This document shows, in pieces, positions 10,548 through 20,025 of a stretch of 64,000 bases of DNA. The position numbers and the translations under genes were made by a program. The notes under the pieces were generated by a model. That model made no database searches. It worked only from the letters and a program-made list of their open reading frames with translations, and was not told the origin of the DNA. Every line of letters begins with the position of its first letter. Position 1 is the stretch's first letter. The stretch comes from Mytilinidion resinicola. Its lineage: Eukaryota > Ascomycota > Dothideomycetes > Mytilinidiales > Mytilinidiaceae. The DNA lies in NCBI RefSeq assembly GCF_010093595.1, contig NW_022985460.1:516853-580852 (forward strand), read 5' to 3'.

Positions 10548-11444
10548 ATGGCGGACTCAAATCGAGAAGACGGCGCTGTCGAGCCTGACCCGGAGGATTA
10601 CCTGTTCGAAATCAAATGGGACACCGAAAGCGACAATCATGCTGCCGTACCTGAACCCAACGTCAACTCCGCCGCAATCACGCAGCAGTTCAGAGAGGAG
10701 GGCCTAAAATGGAAACCATCGCAGAAAGCTGACCCGGACCGCATATCGTTCCTCGACTTAGCCCTTGAGATTCGCAACATGGTTTACAGGGAGGCTCTCG
10801 CCAAAGAGCCCGTCCTTCTCAGACCGGCTTGGAAGCCAAATTTACCCGAATACTCTTTCTACCCATGAAAGGAGCTTCCGAACTATGCGTTATTTGCTGT
10901 TTGCCGCCAGACCCAAGCTGAGGGCCAAGCGATATATTACAGCACGAATACATTCATGGCCAAAAAATACATGGTCCTTGTCGAAGGAGATATGACAAGC
11001 AGCGAAATCACTCTTGATGAGGCCTTGGAGGTTGTACCGACGCCGTATTCCTCGCTTGTGCACAGTCTGGATCTGAAGTTGAGTTAGTGTACCCGCTTCG
11101 ATGGACCCGTGTCAGCTGCGGTAAATGGAGCCATCAAAATTATCGGCAATGCCTTCCCTAAGGTAAAGCATGTACAACTCAAGCTCAAATGCATCTTTCT
11201 AGACCGAGCGGCCCGTTGGGACCGGCTTGATCTAAACACACTCTTAATGGATCAGGCTGTGAAGATATTGGCCCAGGAAATCGGCGAGAACGCTTTACCC
11301 AATTGGTTCCACTTCGAATTAGCTTCCCATGAGGAGTCCTTCTGGATTCCTGTGTGGAAAGAACTCAAGAAGAGGTGCAAGGAGGCCAATGTCTCTGTCC
11401 ACCAGCTCCATTTGAGCCACGTCAATGGCAGGGAAGACCTTTGA
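10548..11444 (+). pseudogene. 2EXR-type paralogue C with two in-frame stops
   Basis: One frame of 298 codons runs from ATG 10548 (MADSNREDGAVEPDPED) to TGA 11444. It is broken by TGA at 10866-10868 and TAG at 11085-11087, with no frameshift. All family blocks survive: EEGLKWKPSQKADPDRISFLDLALEIRNMVYREAL before the first stop, VCRQTQAEGQAIYYSTNTF between the stops, and GAIKIIGNAFPKVKHVQ plus ALPNWFHFEL after. The TAG aligns with a Trp codon of gene A (LSITWSCYSDGP versus LKLS-stop-CTRFDGP), so it is probably TGG to TAG. The intact frame outside the stops suggests recent loss. Read-through or sequence error are the alternatives. Confidence 0.75.
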
Positions 11445-11853
11445 GGGGCATAGGGGAGAATAACCGCTCGAAGTCATCGAAGAATCACGTCGATGCGTGG
11501 CGACTACATCATCTCTGAGTAGATTGTGTTTTGCACACTCTCAGCTACAAGTTCTGATGCAAACGGCGGTTGGAAGCCTGGTCCCTCGAACTTTCTATCT
11601 GCGAATTTTCTCATCATAGCGAAAAGGAAGCCAGACGAATTTGGTAGGGACAACTTCAATCAACTCCAAATACAATCTTTGTATACAAAATTTTCATAGC
11701 TCGTTCTTCAAATCTATGAACGTGAGAGTGATAAGCCTTACATTAGAATGTAAAGTTCGATGCGGTGGAGGCTGTGCTCCTGAGAGCGCTCTTGACCGAT
11801 CAGCTGTCTAACCGAGCTACTCCTAAACATGATATCTAGCAACCGAGAGGGTG
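11445..11853. other. Intergenic
   Basis: No gene. A tRNA-like A box on the minus strand near 11810 was examined and rejected. Confidence 0.4.
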
Positions 11854-12086
11854 TAGTACTAGGTCATTAATCTGGGCACATGGATATACCACTGCTCTGG
11901 TTCTACTGGGCCGCTCTTGCTCTCTCAAGACCACTGTAAGGAGTGCTCTGGCTAAGATGTCTTAAGTTGGTCAAAAGGTAGTCTACCATCCACTGCGTTG
12001 ATCTTTACATCGTATTCGTAGTTTCCAGGGCCTAACGGGGTACCCAAGCAGGTTCAAGGAGTGCCCAAACTTATGTCTTGGTACTG
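11854..12086. mobile_element. Mariner-like MITE, copy 1 (233 bp)
   Basis: Its length aligns with the inverted element at 44707-44931. Terminal inverted repeats follow CAGTRCYARG...TGGGCA over about 26 bp: TAGTACTAGG at the left, and TGCCCAAACTT...CTTGGTACTG at the right. The TA target site is mutated here. No coding capacity. Confidence 0.65.
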
Positions 12087-12270
12087 CACCCAATCTCACT
12101 TCAGTATTTCCCATTACTATAACTCTCCACGCTTTACCTTCCTTTCTTACTTTCTCCCTACCTTTCTTCTTTCATCTGTCTGACAACTGCAAGCCTCTAA
12201 CAACACTCTTGACATCAAGGTAGTGCTCTACTGCAAGTCTTTGATCATCAATCTTCACGAGCAGCTTACG

Positions 12271-13374
12271 ATGGCGGATCCGGACCAAAAGAATCGCCTC
12301 AAAGAGGTCGGCAACGAACATGAGGCGATCCAGCGGGACGCCGAAGAGACCTCACTTCACGTTGATTCTGAGGACTACATGACCGACGCTGGAAGCACAA
12401 ATGATGCCAACCAACTCGACACCGAGGAGCCTTCACTTGAATCTGATCCCGAGGACGACTTGACTGACACCGAAAGTGTGGATGAGTCCTTGGACTCGGA
12501 TAGCGAGGAAGATCAGGCCGACCCAAGCGACTTGAACGACTCGGAAGACTTGGACGAATCTCACATCGAAATCGAATCCTCAGACTCCGACAGTAGCAAT
12601 GATTCTTACCCGCTCGTACGACAGCGCAAGCCTGAGCCCCTTACAGAAGAGCGTAAAATGGAACTTCTGCAGTGGGTTCCGTCGCAAAAGGCGGACTCGG
12701 ACCGCATCAGCATGCTCGACATATCACTTGAAATCCGGGAGATCATCTACAAAGAAGCTCTCGTTTGCGAAGGATCCATTTGCGCCCGTGAAGATTTGCT
12801 CGAATTTAGCCTTGAATTCGACGAGGCGCATGATAGTAGCGACAGCGGAGTCGACAAATGCCGCCCATTCACGCAAATATTCTGTGTCTGTCGTCAGCTC
12901 TACGCCGAATGCGAGAAGGTCTTCTACAGCTGCAACAGGTTCGTTGGCCGACCACAAGCCATTCATTCCTTCCGCGATCACGAGATTAAGTTCGTTCCAA
13001 GCCCCTACAACACCCTTGTCCGACGAGTAGAGTACGGCGTCTACTGGGAAAGCCTGCAAAATTGGCCAGGTGCATTCTGCGACCACCTCAACAAGGTTCG
13101 CGAATGGATGCCGGCCACGAACCACGTCCAGTACAAATTGCGGTGGGCTGACAATCTTATCGACCTCGATGGCAACTCATCACCAGAGGCATCACTGAAA
13201 CGAACTGTCGGGCTTCTGAAGTGCTATACTCTGAAAGATCAGAAGCTTCCTGAATGGCTTGAATTCTCTATCCATGGCACAAAGGAAGAGGAAAAGCATA
13301 TGGCGGCGGCCATGGCGATGTGGAGGAAGAAGACTGCAGATAGTACTGGACTGGACGACGAAGGTACACCCTGA
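12271..13374 (+). CDS. 2EXR-type (F-box-like) family protein D, long acidic N-terminus
   Basis: A 367-aa single-exon protein starting MADPDQKNRLKEVG (same ATGGCGGA start as paralogues A and C; an upstream in-frame ATG at 12223 is less likely). Residues 20-125 are an acidic, Ser/Asp/Glu-rich, probably disordered region with repeated D-T/E-E-S-L motifs. It expands the short acidic leader of A and C. The core follows: LLQWVPSQKADSDRISMLDISLEIREIIYKEALVCEG, VCRQLYAECEKVFYSCNRF, PYNTLVRRVEYGVYWES and LPEWLEFSI. An insertion rich in Asp sits between the first two blocks. No catalytic motif; function unknown. Confidence 0.8.
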   Translation: MADPDQKNRLKEVGNEHEAIQRDAEETSLHVDSEDYMTDAGSTNDANQLDTEEPSLESDPEDDLTDTESVDESLDSDSEEDQADPSDLNDSEDLDESHIEIESSDSDSSNDSYPLVRQRKPEPLTEERKMELLQWVPSQKADSDRISMLDISLEIREIIYKEALVCEGSICAREDLLEFSLEFDEAHDSSDSGVDKCRPFTQIFCVCRQLYAECEKVFYSCNRFVGRPQAIHSFRDHEIKFVPSPYNTLVRRVEYGVYWESLQNWPGAFCDHLNKVREWMPATNHVQYKLRWADNLIDLDGNSSPEASLKRTVGLLKCYTLKDQKLPEWLEFSIHGTKEEEKHMAAAMAMWRKKTADSTGLDDEGTP

Positions 13375-13999
13375 TCACGATAGGGACGGCCCCTTACTTA
13401 TCCAATGAGCTACGGATACACAGCTACGGTGATCTGAGAGTTGCTAGGGGGTTTCATAGTTTTCCAGGTCCGGAGTTTCCTTTGATTTGCGGAAATATAT
13501 CACATCCGATTTCACCGGAAAGTGGAACACGCGAATCTTTCCACTATCATCTAGTTAAACGAAATGATCAAGGATAAATTTCCTTGATCCTCATAGGTAG
13601 AGCTAGCCATTGAGCAATGAAAATATGGAGACATAAACCCATGACCAGGATTCGTGCTGAATGCACCTATACTCAGGTTGCAGCACTACAACCTAGGATC
13701 AACAACTCATATGCCAGAAAGCTACTCTCCGAACATCAGCTGTAGAGAACCGAGCTGAAGCCTCAGCTGTGCAGGGCTCATCTGAACTTACTAGCGCGCC
13801 ACCCTGGGGGTGGCCCCCTTCCTTCCCCTAGTATATATACAACTAGCTAGACGTCTATAGAAATCAGAGTTCACATCAATTTAACCTGAGTCCTATGGAT
13901 AAATATCAGCCGAGTCGTCGTGTCTCAGCACATTCGACTTAATCTGAATAGCCACACGTGTGTACCCAACCACTCTCCACTACTCCCGTTACCCGCCCC
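13375..13999. other. Intergenic between convergent 2EXR genes D and E
   Basis: Contains a small perfect hairpin, GATCAAGG...CCTTGATC, at about 13566-13590. This is a transcription-end candidate but not a proven terminator. Nothing else seen. Confidence 0.4.
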
Positions 14000-14916
14000 C
14001 TACTCCTTCGAAGCCTCCCGTTCCTTCTCCATGATCTTCCAGATGTCATCCAAGTCCACTTCGTGCTCGGGGACGGTGTCCGTCGTCTTGACGAACCGCG
14101 GGCGGAACTCGATCTCAACCCTATCCGGAACCGCCATTTCCACTCCCTGATCCCAGTCCAGCTGCTCCTTCCAATAAGCCACGAATTGGGTGTGAAGGGC
14201 CGCAGTCAAAGCAACCGAAGATTCATCAGACTTCTGCTTTTCATTTCGAGCATGGTCCCCAAGAGGCCTTCGTAAACGGCAATCGAGCGGAAAGCAATCG
14301 CGAAAGCACTCATCCCGGAGCTGTGATCCCAACATTGAGCAGCATCCTTAAACCAGCCATTCCCGACATGATCGAGCACGAACGTGATCTTCTTCATCGC
14401 TGGAAACTCCTTCAGCAGCACATCTTTCATCCTGCCGGCCCACGGCGACACTCGCACTCGGGTGTTTGCCGGCACCTCCTTCGAGTCCAAGAGGACTCGA
14501 AGTTTTAGTTTCGTAATGTAGAGAGCGTAATGAAATGGCAAGACCCCAATGATCGTGTTCTCGTCTTGCTTCAGGTCTTCTTCGGCTTCCCCAAGCGAGC
14601 GGGCGATGCCCCGCAAGTCGGGACCCCTGATACTCCATTGTGCAAACGTGTTGCGCGTGAGGAAGACGTTGTATGCCTCGGCGGTGGTTTGGCGGCAGAG
14701 TTCGAGGACTCTGAAACCGTCGGCAGGGGGGAACGCACGAAACCAGGGAACACGAATCCAGGCAACACCTATGTCAGAGGGGTCTACGAGGAGTTTTTCG
14801 TAGACCTGCTCGCGGAGCTCGAGGGGCAGGTCAAGGAAGCTGTTGCGGGATGGATCGATCTTGGAGGACTCCTTCCAGGTGTGGAGGGGCTTGGAGATGG
14901 TGGCGCGGTCGGACAT
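14000..14916 (-). pseudogene. 2EXR-type paralogue E, frame broken near its C-terminus
   Basis: Frame 1 (14916-14206) starts MSDRATISKPLHTWKESSKIDPSRNSFLDLPLELREQVYEKLL, a clear family core. It continues through LCRQTTAEAYNVFLTRNTF and MKKITFVLDHVGNGWF, ending with a low-quality tail. An overlapping second frame (14335-14000) holds what looks like the real C-terminus (DHARNEKQKSDESSVALTAALHTQFVAYWKEQLDWDQG). Switching frame near 14260 would give a protein of about 300 aa, similar to the paralogues. No convincing intron was found, so a one- or two-base indel or a sequence error is likely. Transcribed opposite to the other four family members. Confidence 0.6.
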
Positions 14917-15947
14917 GTTGGAGATGTTGGAGGGGTTAATGGTGGGTGTTAAGTGCTAGTAGATTGGTAGGAAAGGAGAGAGACACTGAAGTCGTGGAAG
15001 TCGCCTACGAAATTAGGGTGGTGGTATTCTACAGAGATATGTAGATTCATGTGAGTAGGCAACGATCGCGGACGTATTTGTAGGTCTGCGGTATTCGATT
15101 TCCACGTGCCCAGCTGACGACACTAGCGATCGAGTGGGAGTGAATTGACCAGCACAAGAAGAATGTCGATTGAGCTCGTCAGTTCTGTGTATCCTCGCGC
15201 TTTCGTCGGAGTTCATGCTGGTTATGATCGATAAGCAGAATGCATGGATGAGCATCATGGAGATTCGGGAAAAGCATATGGATGACGAATTTGACGGATA
15301 TAGAGGATTCGTCGCCGTTGCTAAAGTATTCTAGAAAATGCAGAGTCGGTGCAGAGATTTCCCGGCCTATTGCCTAATGTTCTCAAATACATCTTGTGAT
15401 ATTATACGGCTTCCGGAAACAAGAATGGAACCATACCCTGAAGCCATATCATGCATAGCAGTAGTGATGTCGAAATGACATGGCAATGCACTGAAACTCA
15501 CTTCAATCCCCGACCTAGACTCATGTAGTACTCAGCTCTTCTCTCAAGATGACTCAGAAGCATATCTAGCTTAGACGCTTTTGATGTATGAGACCTAACA
15601 TGGATAGATGTTCCGGAGGTGATGGCGGGGTGAAGACCGGCGGAGTAAAATCGAACCGAGTCCTTTTGGGCCACATAAAACATCACCATTCCACGAGGAA
15701 CGCCCTCTAAGAGGGAAAGGTCCGCCTTCTTGGCCTTCGGAATCAAGTGCCCAGGTGCTCTGTGCTTCGCGCCCCTGGCGATTCGAGGGGCAGTGCAGCA
15801 ATTCAGTCACTTCATTCTGCGCTTCTCACGACGACTACTACTTTGTCTTTACGCGCAGCAACTTCCATCTTTTTCGTTACTCGAAGACGCTCATACACAC
15901 ATTTCCGACCATTTTCTCGGCGCCTGACTATCACATCACGCTCGGCA
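14917..15947. other. Intergenic; small minus-strand ORF of doubtful status
   Basis: A minus-strand ORF at 15746-15498 (82 aa) is open and ATG-initiated but matches nothing I know. It is divergent to the G-alpha-like gene. The rest shows no gene. Confidence 0.3.
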
Positions 15948-17069
15948 ATGCACTATTCTTATCCTGGCTCCAACATGGCAAGTTGCGAGATTATTGAAGC
16001 TGGTGGCTCGGCCACCGACATCGCTCAGCCGCAACAGAAAGCGGTCCTTCAGGCCAAGGATCGCTCACGGCCGCCACAGATCCAGATTGAAAGCCGCCCA
16101 TTGAATTTGAAGCGGACCATTCGAGACATGTTGTGCCGGATGGGGATGAAGAAACGGTCACGTGCTATCGATCGACAGCTCGAAGCAGAATCAACGGAGT
16201 CAAGTTACGAACATAGAGTCCTCCTTCTCGGTAGTGAGAGCAGTGGTAAAGACGAGATATTGAGAGAGATGAGGATTCTTCATCAAAATGAATACACTAG
16301 GAGGCGCATGGAAGCGCATCGGATTACTATCAATAAGAATCTCATCGACTGGGCGAAGGCTCCAGTTGAAGCTTTGGAACAGCTCAACATGAACCCAGAC
16401 ACTGAGCAAACTCGACAACATTGCCCCTTCTTAAGAAATTCGAAATTCTACGCTGATCCGCAGAAGCCTTTGGGGAACGGCGAATCTATTAGCGCTCTGT
16501 GGAAAGATCCTTATGTACTCCATGCTCGGACAGAACCAACCGGGGTCCATGAGACTCGCATTGTAATGGACCACTTCGTGCAATATCGTGTTTTCGATAT
16601 CGTTGATCTAAACTCCGTCAAAAGAAAGTGGGCACACTACTTCGAGGACATCACATGGATCATCTTCGCAGTGGACCTGGCATGCTATGATCAGCCTTTA
16701 CTGGAGCACTCTTCGCAGAGCGAGATGATGGAGGTCTTGACATATTTCGACTCCATCGTGAACTCCCGGTTCAATGGCACCTATATCCATCTATTTCTCA
16801 ACAACTATGACAAACTGGAGGAGAAGCTGGGGAGAATTCCACTTTCAAACTACTTTCCAGATTACAGCGGCGGAAACGACGTAAGGAAAGCTGCAGAATA
16901 CATCCTCTCGCGCTTCAACCAAGTCAATCACGCCCATCGCTACGTAATCCCTTTTTTCACCCGACCCACGGACGCCAAGATACGGTTTGCCGTCGCGGCT
17001 GTGAGGGACGCAATGAGATGTGTTATCCCACGCCCAATGGGTTTCGTTAACCCAACAGGTCTAAGATGA
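15948..17069 (+). CDS. Divergent G-protein alpha-like protein with degenerate GTP motifs
   Basis: A 373-aa protein whose C-terminal two thirds align block by block with heterotrimeric G-alpha subunits. The P-loop position (95-102) reads GSESSGKD instead of GxGESGKS/T. Switch I reads RTEPTGVHE (canonical RxKTTG). Switch II reads FDIVDLNSVKRKWAHYFED instead of DVGGQRxxRxKWxxxFE, so the GGQ with the catalytic Gln is gone. Next come ITWIIFAVDLACYDQ, MMEVLTYFDSIVNSRF, the guanine-specificity site NNYD in place of NKxD, FPDYSGG and TRPTDA in place of TCATDT. The N-terminus lacks the usual MGxxxS myristoylation start. The start could be 15948 or 15975 (MASCEII). Family membership is clear; loss of normal GTP binding or hydrolysis is inferred. 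Not one of the three standard fungal G-alphas. Confidence 0.8.
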   Translation: MHYSYPGSNMASCEIIEAGGSATDIAQPQQKAVLQAKDRSRPPQIQIESRPLNLKRTIRDMLCRMGMKKRSRAIDRQLEAESTESSYEHRVLLLGSESSGKDEILREMRILHQNEYTRRRMEAHRITINKNLIDWAKAPVEALEQLNMNPDTEQTRQHCPFLRNSKFYADPQKPLGNGESISALWKDPYVLHARTEPTGVHETRIVMDHFVQYRVFDIVDLNSVKRKWAHYFEDITWIIFAVDLACYDQPLLEHSSQSEMMEVLTYFDSIVNSRFNGTYIHLFLNNYDKLEEKLGRIPLSNYFPDYSGGNDVRKAAEYILSRFNQVNHAHRYVIPFFTRPTDAKIRFAVAAVRDAMRCVIPRPMGFVNPTGLR

Positions 17070-17703
17070 AGGCTTTCCAGAGAGATGCTTAGTCGACTTG
17101 TTTGATAAGATTTTGTCTCGGGTTCTTCGTTGGCGCACGTGGTCCTGGACAGATGTTGTTTTCCTGATATACCTCAAAATCAGAAAATCGAGCAGTCTAT
17201 ACTTTATATCACCATGGAAAGCACAGTGAAACATTTGTTGTTCCTTTACGTTTGGACCGGACGTTCTTCGACATTTCACGCGACGAGCTTTGCGTGTCTT
17301 ATCAGGTATGAACCTTCACAACTCATTCCTTCGGCTTCGATCAAGAACGTGGCAAAAAGCTCCTAGGTCTCTTCGGACACATAGTAACCATAATTTGATG
17401 AGCATTTGAGTAAGGTACTTTTGAAGGTCACGATATGGAGGGAAGTAATGCTGTCTCGGAAGAGCTCAGTGGCAAGCCATTCACCTCAAAACGCCCTCGG
17501 CAAAACACGGCTACCCATATCACATAAATCTCCTACATCATCAATCCATTAGCTGCTTCGTTGTTAGCTTGTAAGACTGGCCCACTGAGACAATTTTCTC
17601 GTGCACTCCAAGTTACCCTACCTATCTCGAGTGGCACTCACCATCGAGCTTTCCCCTGCGGCAAGCTCTCTACGGCCAGAATCGCCGCTACGGCTCTGTC
17701 AGT
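17070..17703. other. Intergenic
   Basis: No gene seen. A 99-codon frame starting at 17601 overlaps the first exon of the next gene in another phase and is rejected. Confidence 0.4.
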
Positions 17704-19301
17704 ATGGACGAAGAGCGAGCACTGAGAGGCAGGATTCGCCGTCTGCAAGGACGTGCCAGAGTGCTCGAACGGGAGCAAGATCAAATACTCGAACGACTTG
17801 GGGATGTTTGGGCAGATCTACACGAGGTAAAATGGGAAATAAACGTAAGCTCAACTTGACACAAAAAATGCAAGGCCTTGGACTCGTTAGAAATCTTTAG
17901 GAATGCTTTAGAGATCTCGGAGAGATAGCTTCGAACCGACCAGCACTCGCACCAGTAGTTACACCAGCCGCCGCAGTGACACTAGAGGCTGTCCCCACAC
18001 CTACGCCCACAGCTCGATCTGCTGCAAATCGCGCTCTTACTCAAGACGGAGTTGTTTCTCGGGCAGATGCATCAGTAGCACCTGATATTGTTGCTCCCGC
18101 TCACCATAGGGTAGACACCATCTACAACAGTGATAGTCGACCTGCGCAGACTAACAAAAACTCATCGGGGGAGGATAGCGCTCAGGAGGCAGAGCCGGTA
18201 GCATCCAGACCTTCGAGTCTTCTCACTACAGCGTGGCCGAGCTTCGGGCTATTGAACCGGAAAGCCCATTGGCGGACAACCCATTTCTTCCCCATTCATC
18301 TGATTCCACTGGGCTTCTCAGTCGAAATGGGATTATGTCTAGCCCCAAGGTTGACCCTCAATCTTCTAGCGACAAGCCTCGGGCGGGTGTTAGCGCCTCA
18401 AACCAAGATATGTCGGCAGTCATCCAACAAACGGGTGCTGATTTTACCTCCGGCAGCAGAGGATATGCAGGTCCCGCCACCGAAGAAGAGATGTCCCAGC
18501 TAAGAGGAATGAAGAAGTTGTCCAAGTACCCGACCGTTGTGCGGGACCATGAGGGCAATTGGAAGGAGCTGCATTGCTATATTTGCAACGGTAATGCCAT
18601 CAAGATCCGTCTTAGCTCCCACACCACTTCCTTCCCCAAAGGAGTCGATGAGTTCCGAGACCATGTAAAGCATATTCACTCCGTGTCCGTGAAGGACGAA
18701 GAAGTTACTACGTTGTGTTTTCTCCGGGCTTGGTCTATGCCCGAGGTTCTCTCCGTATTCCGAGGGAATGTGGACGCTTGTGTTGTCACTCGCAAAGAGT
18801 GTGCTACGCTTTATTCTCTCATCTGGGACAATCCCTTCCTTGAAAAGAGCTCCTCCGCATCCGAATCAACTACGCCAATTGCTCGCAATGCTGACGCCAA
18901 TTGCTCGCAATGCTGCTTCCAATGATGTTTCCAATGCCAACGCTGCGTCTTCCAGTGCTCCTCAGCTTCACCAACATACATCGATTTCCGGCCCTATCGA
19001 CATCCCCGAGTGGCTTGGATGCATTATTACCTGCACAGATGGCTCATATCTGGAGCTTAGGTGTGTATTCTGCGCCGCAAACACCACCTTGCTGCTCTCC
19101 GAAGGCGAACCCCGCTCCTACTTCCGGGGCATAATGGGATTGAGATATCACCTTCAGAAGGGCCACAACTATCTAGCGCCCAAAGGCGATATCGCCAACT
19201 GGATTGCGAAGCTCTGTTGGAAGCGTGTAGTTCCATCGAACGAACTCTGGGAAATGATTGCGAAAGGCCCGCGTGGAGAACCAGGTAAGTTGTTCGAGTA
19301 A
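17704..19301 (+). pseudogene. Zinc-finger-like protein disrupted by a 22-bp tandem duplication
   Basis: A smaller relative of the gene at 45273-48018. Exon 1 (17704-17844) encodes a charged coiled-coil leader (MDEERALRGRIRRLQGR). Exon 2 is 17901-18110, after a 56-nt GTAAGC...TTTAG intron. A 68-nt intron (GTAGAC...CTAAC...GATAG) leads to exon 3 at 18179. Exon 3 holds KYPTVVRDHEGNWKELHCYIC...FRDHVKHIH, a CX2C...HX4H unit. A 22-bp tandem duplication at 18872-18915 then shifts the frame, giving a stop at 18925 and a 365-aa product. With one copy the frame would continue through IPEWLGC, CVFC and LRYHLQKGH to a stop at 19301 (483 aa) or, with a further intron from 19285, to about 19355. As sequenced it lacks the C-terminal unit. 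Function unknown. Confidence 0.7.
18872..18915. repeat. Perfect 22-bp tandem duplication in a coding exon
   Basis: Two identical 22-bp units starting ACGCCAATTGCTCGC, at 18872-18893 and 18894-18915. Unit length is 3n+1, so the second copy shifts the reading frame of the host gene. Confidence 0.95.
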
Positions 19302-20025
19302 CTGCCCTATTACCAGTCTCTAACATGAATCAATGCAATCATCGTAGATATCTGAAATATGATCCACACTAATGCTGAGATAGGTCAACTTCTCCCTTTT
19401 CCACCGCCAAGTGGTAGAAAATGGGGCATAGAGGACTAGGAAAGACGACGAAGACTAATCAGATAGCTTTGGCTATGGGAGATGGTCATCGCACGGCTTT
19501 TCACACCTTGTATGTAACTAGCCACTATAAAACACATGTCTTTGAACATTTGAAGCTCTTCACGTCCGTGGGTGATCTGCGCAAGTGACGGACGATGAAA
19601 CCTCCCCAGTCGAAGTCCAAGATTGCATTGTGAAGACAATGGCAAGACATTCAAGCTTCGAGCGATGCAATTCATGCCATGTTGAAGGAGGACGATGTTC
19701 GAGGGCGTGAAACCAATGAAAGCAAAACGACTATTTCAATAAACGAACACACAAAGCCTGAGTTATGGTAGGAACTGCCCGACCTTGGAATGTTGTGCCA
19801 GAATTTGGGAGTCACAGAAAATAGCACGATTATATGCATGGGTTTGCTTAGAGTTGCCGTGTGGCCGTGCGAAGCGGATGGGGTAAATGATGACTTCACG
19901 CGGGCACTTTGGAATGGGCACGGGAACACTGCCGTGCTGTACGATAGGTTTTGAAAGTTCGAAATAGGTAACTGATGTTCGCTCAACGGCGCTAATGCCT
20001 ATGGGCAATGGGGTCGATCACCCAT
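19302..20025. other. Intergenic, convergent gene ends
   Basis: Holds the 3' side of the zinc-finger-like gene (a possible last exon ends at about 19355) and the 3' flank of the permease. Minus-strand frames at 19436-20008 have no recognisable product. Confidence 0.4.

Noticed and set aside
11760..11835. tRNA-like A box on the minus strand (GGAGTAGCTCGGTTAGAC)
   Set aside because: No B box, no acceptor or anticodon stem; the D-arm-like pairing is too short to be convincing.
15498..15746. 82-codon minus-strand ORF next to the G-alpha-like gene
   Set aside because: Open and ATG-started but no homology or other support; kept only as a note in the intergenic entry.
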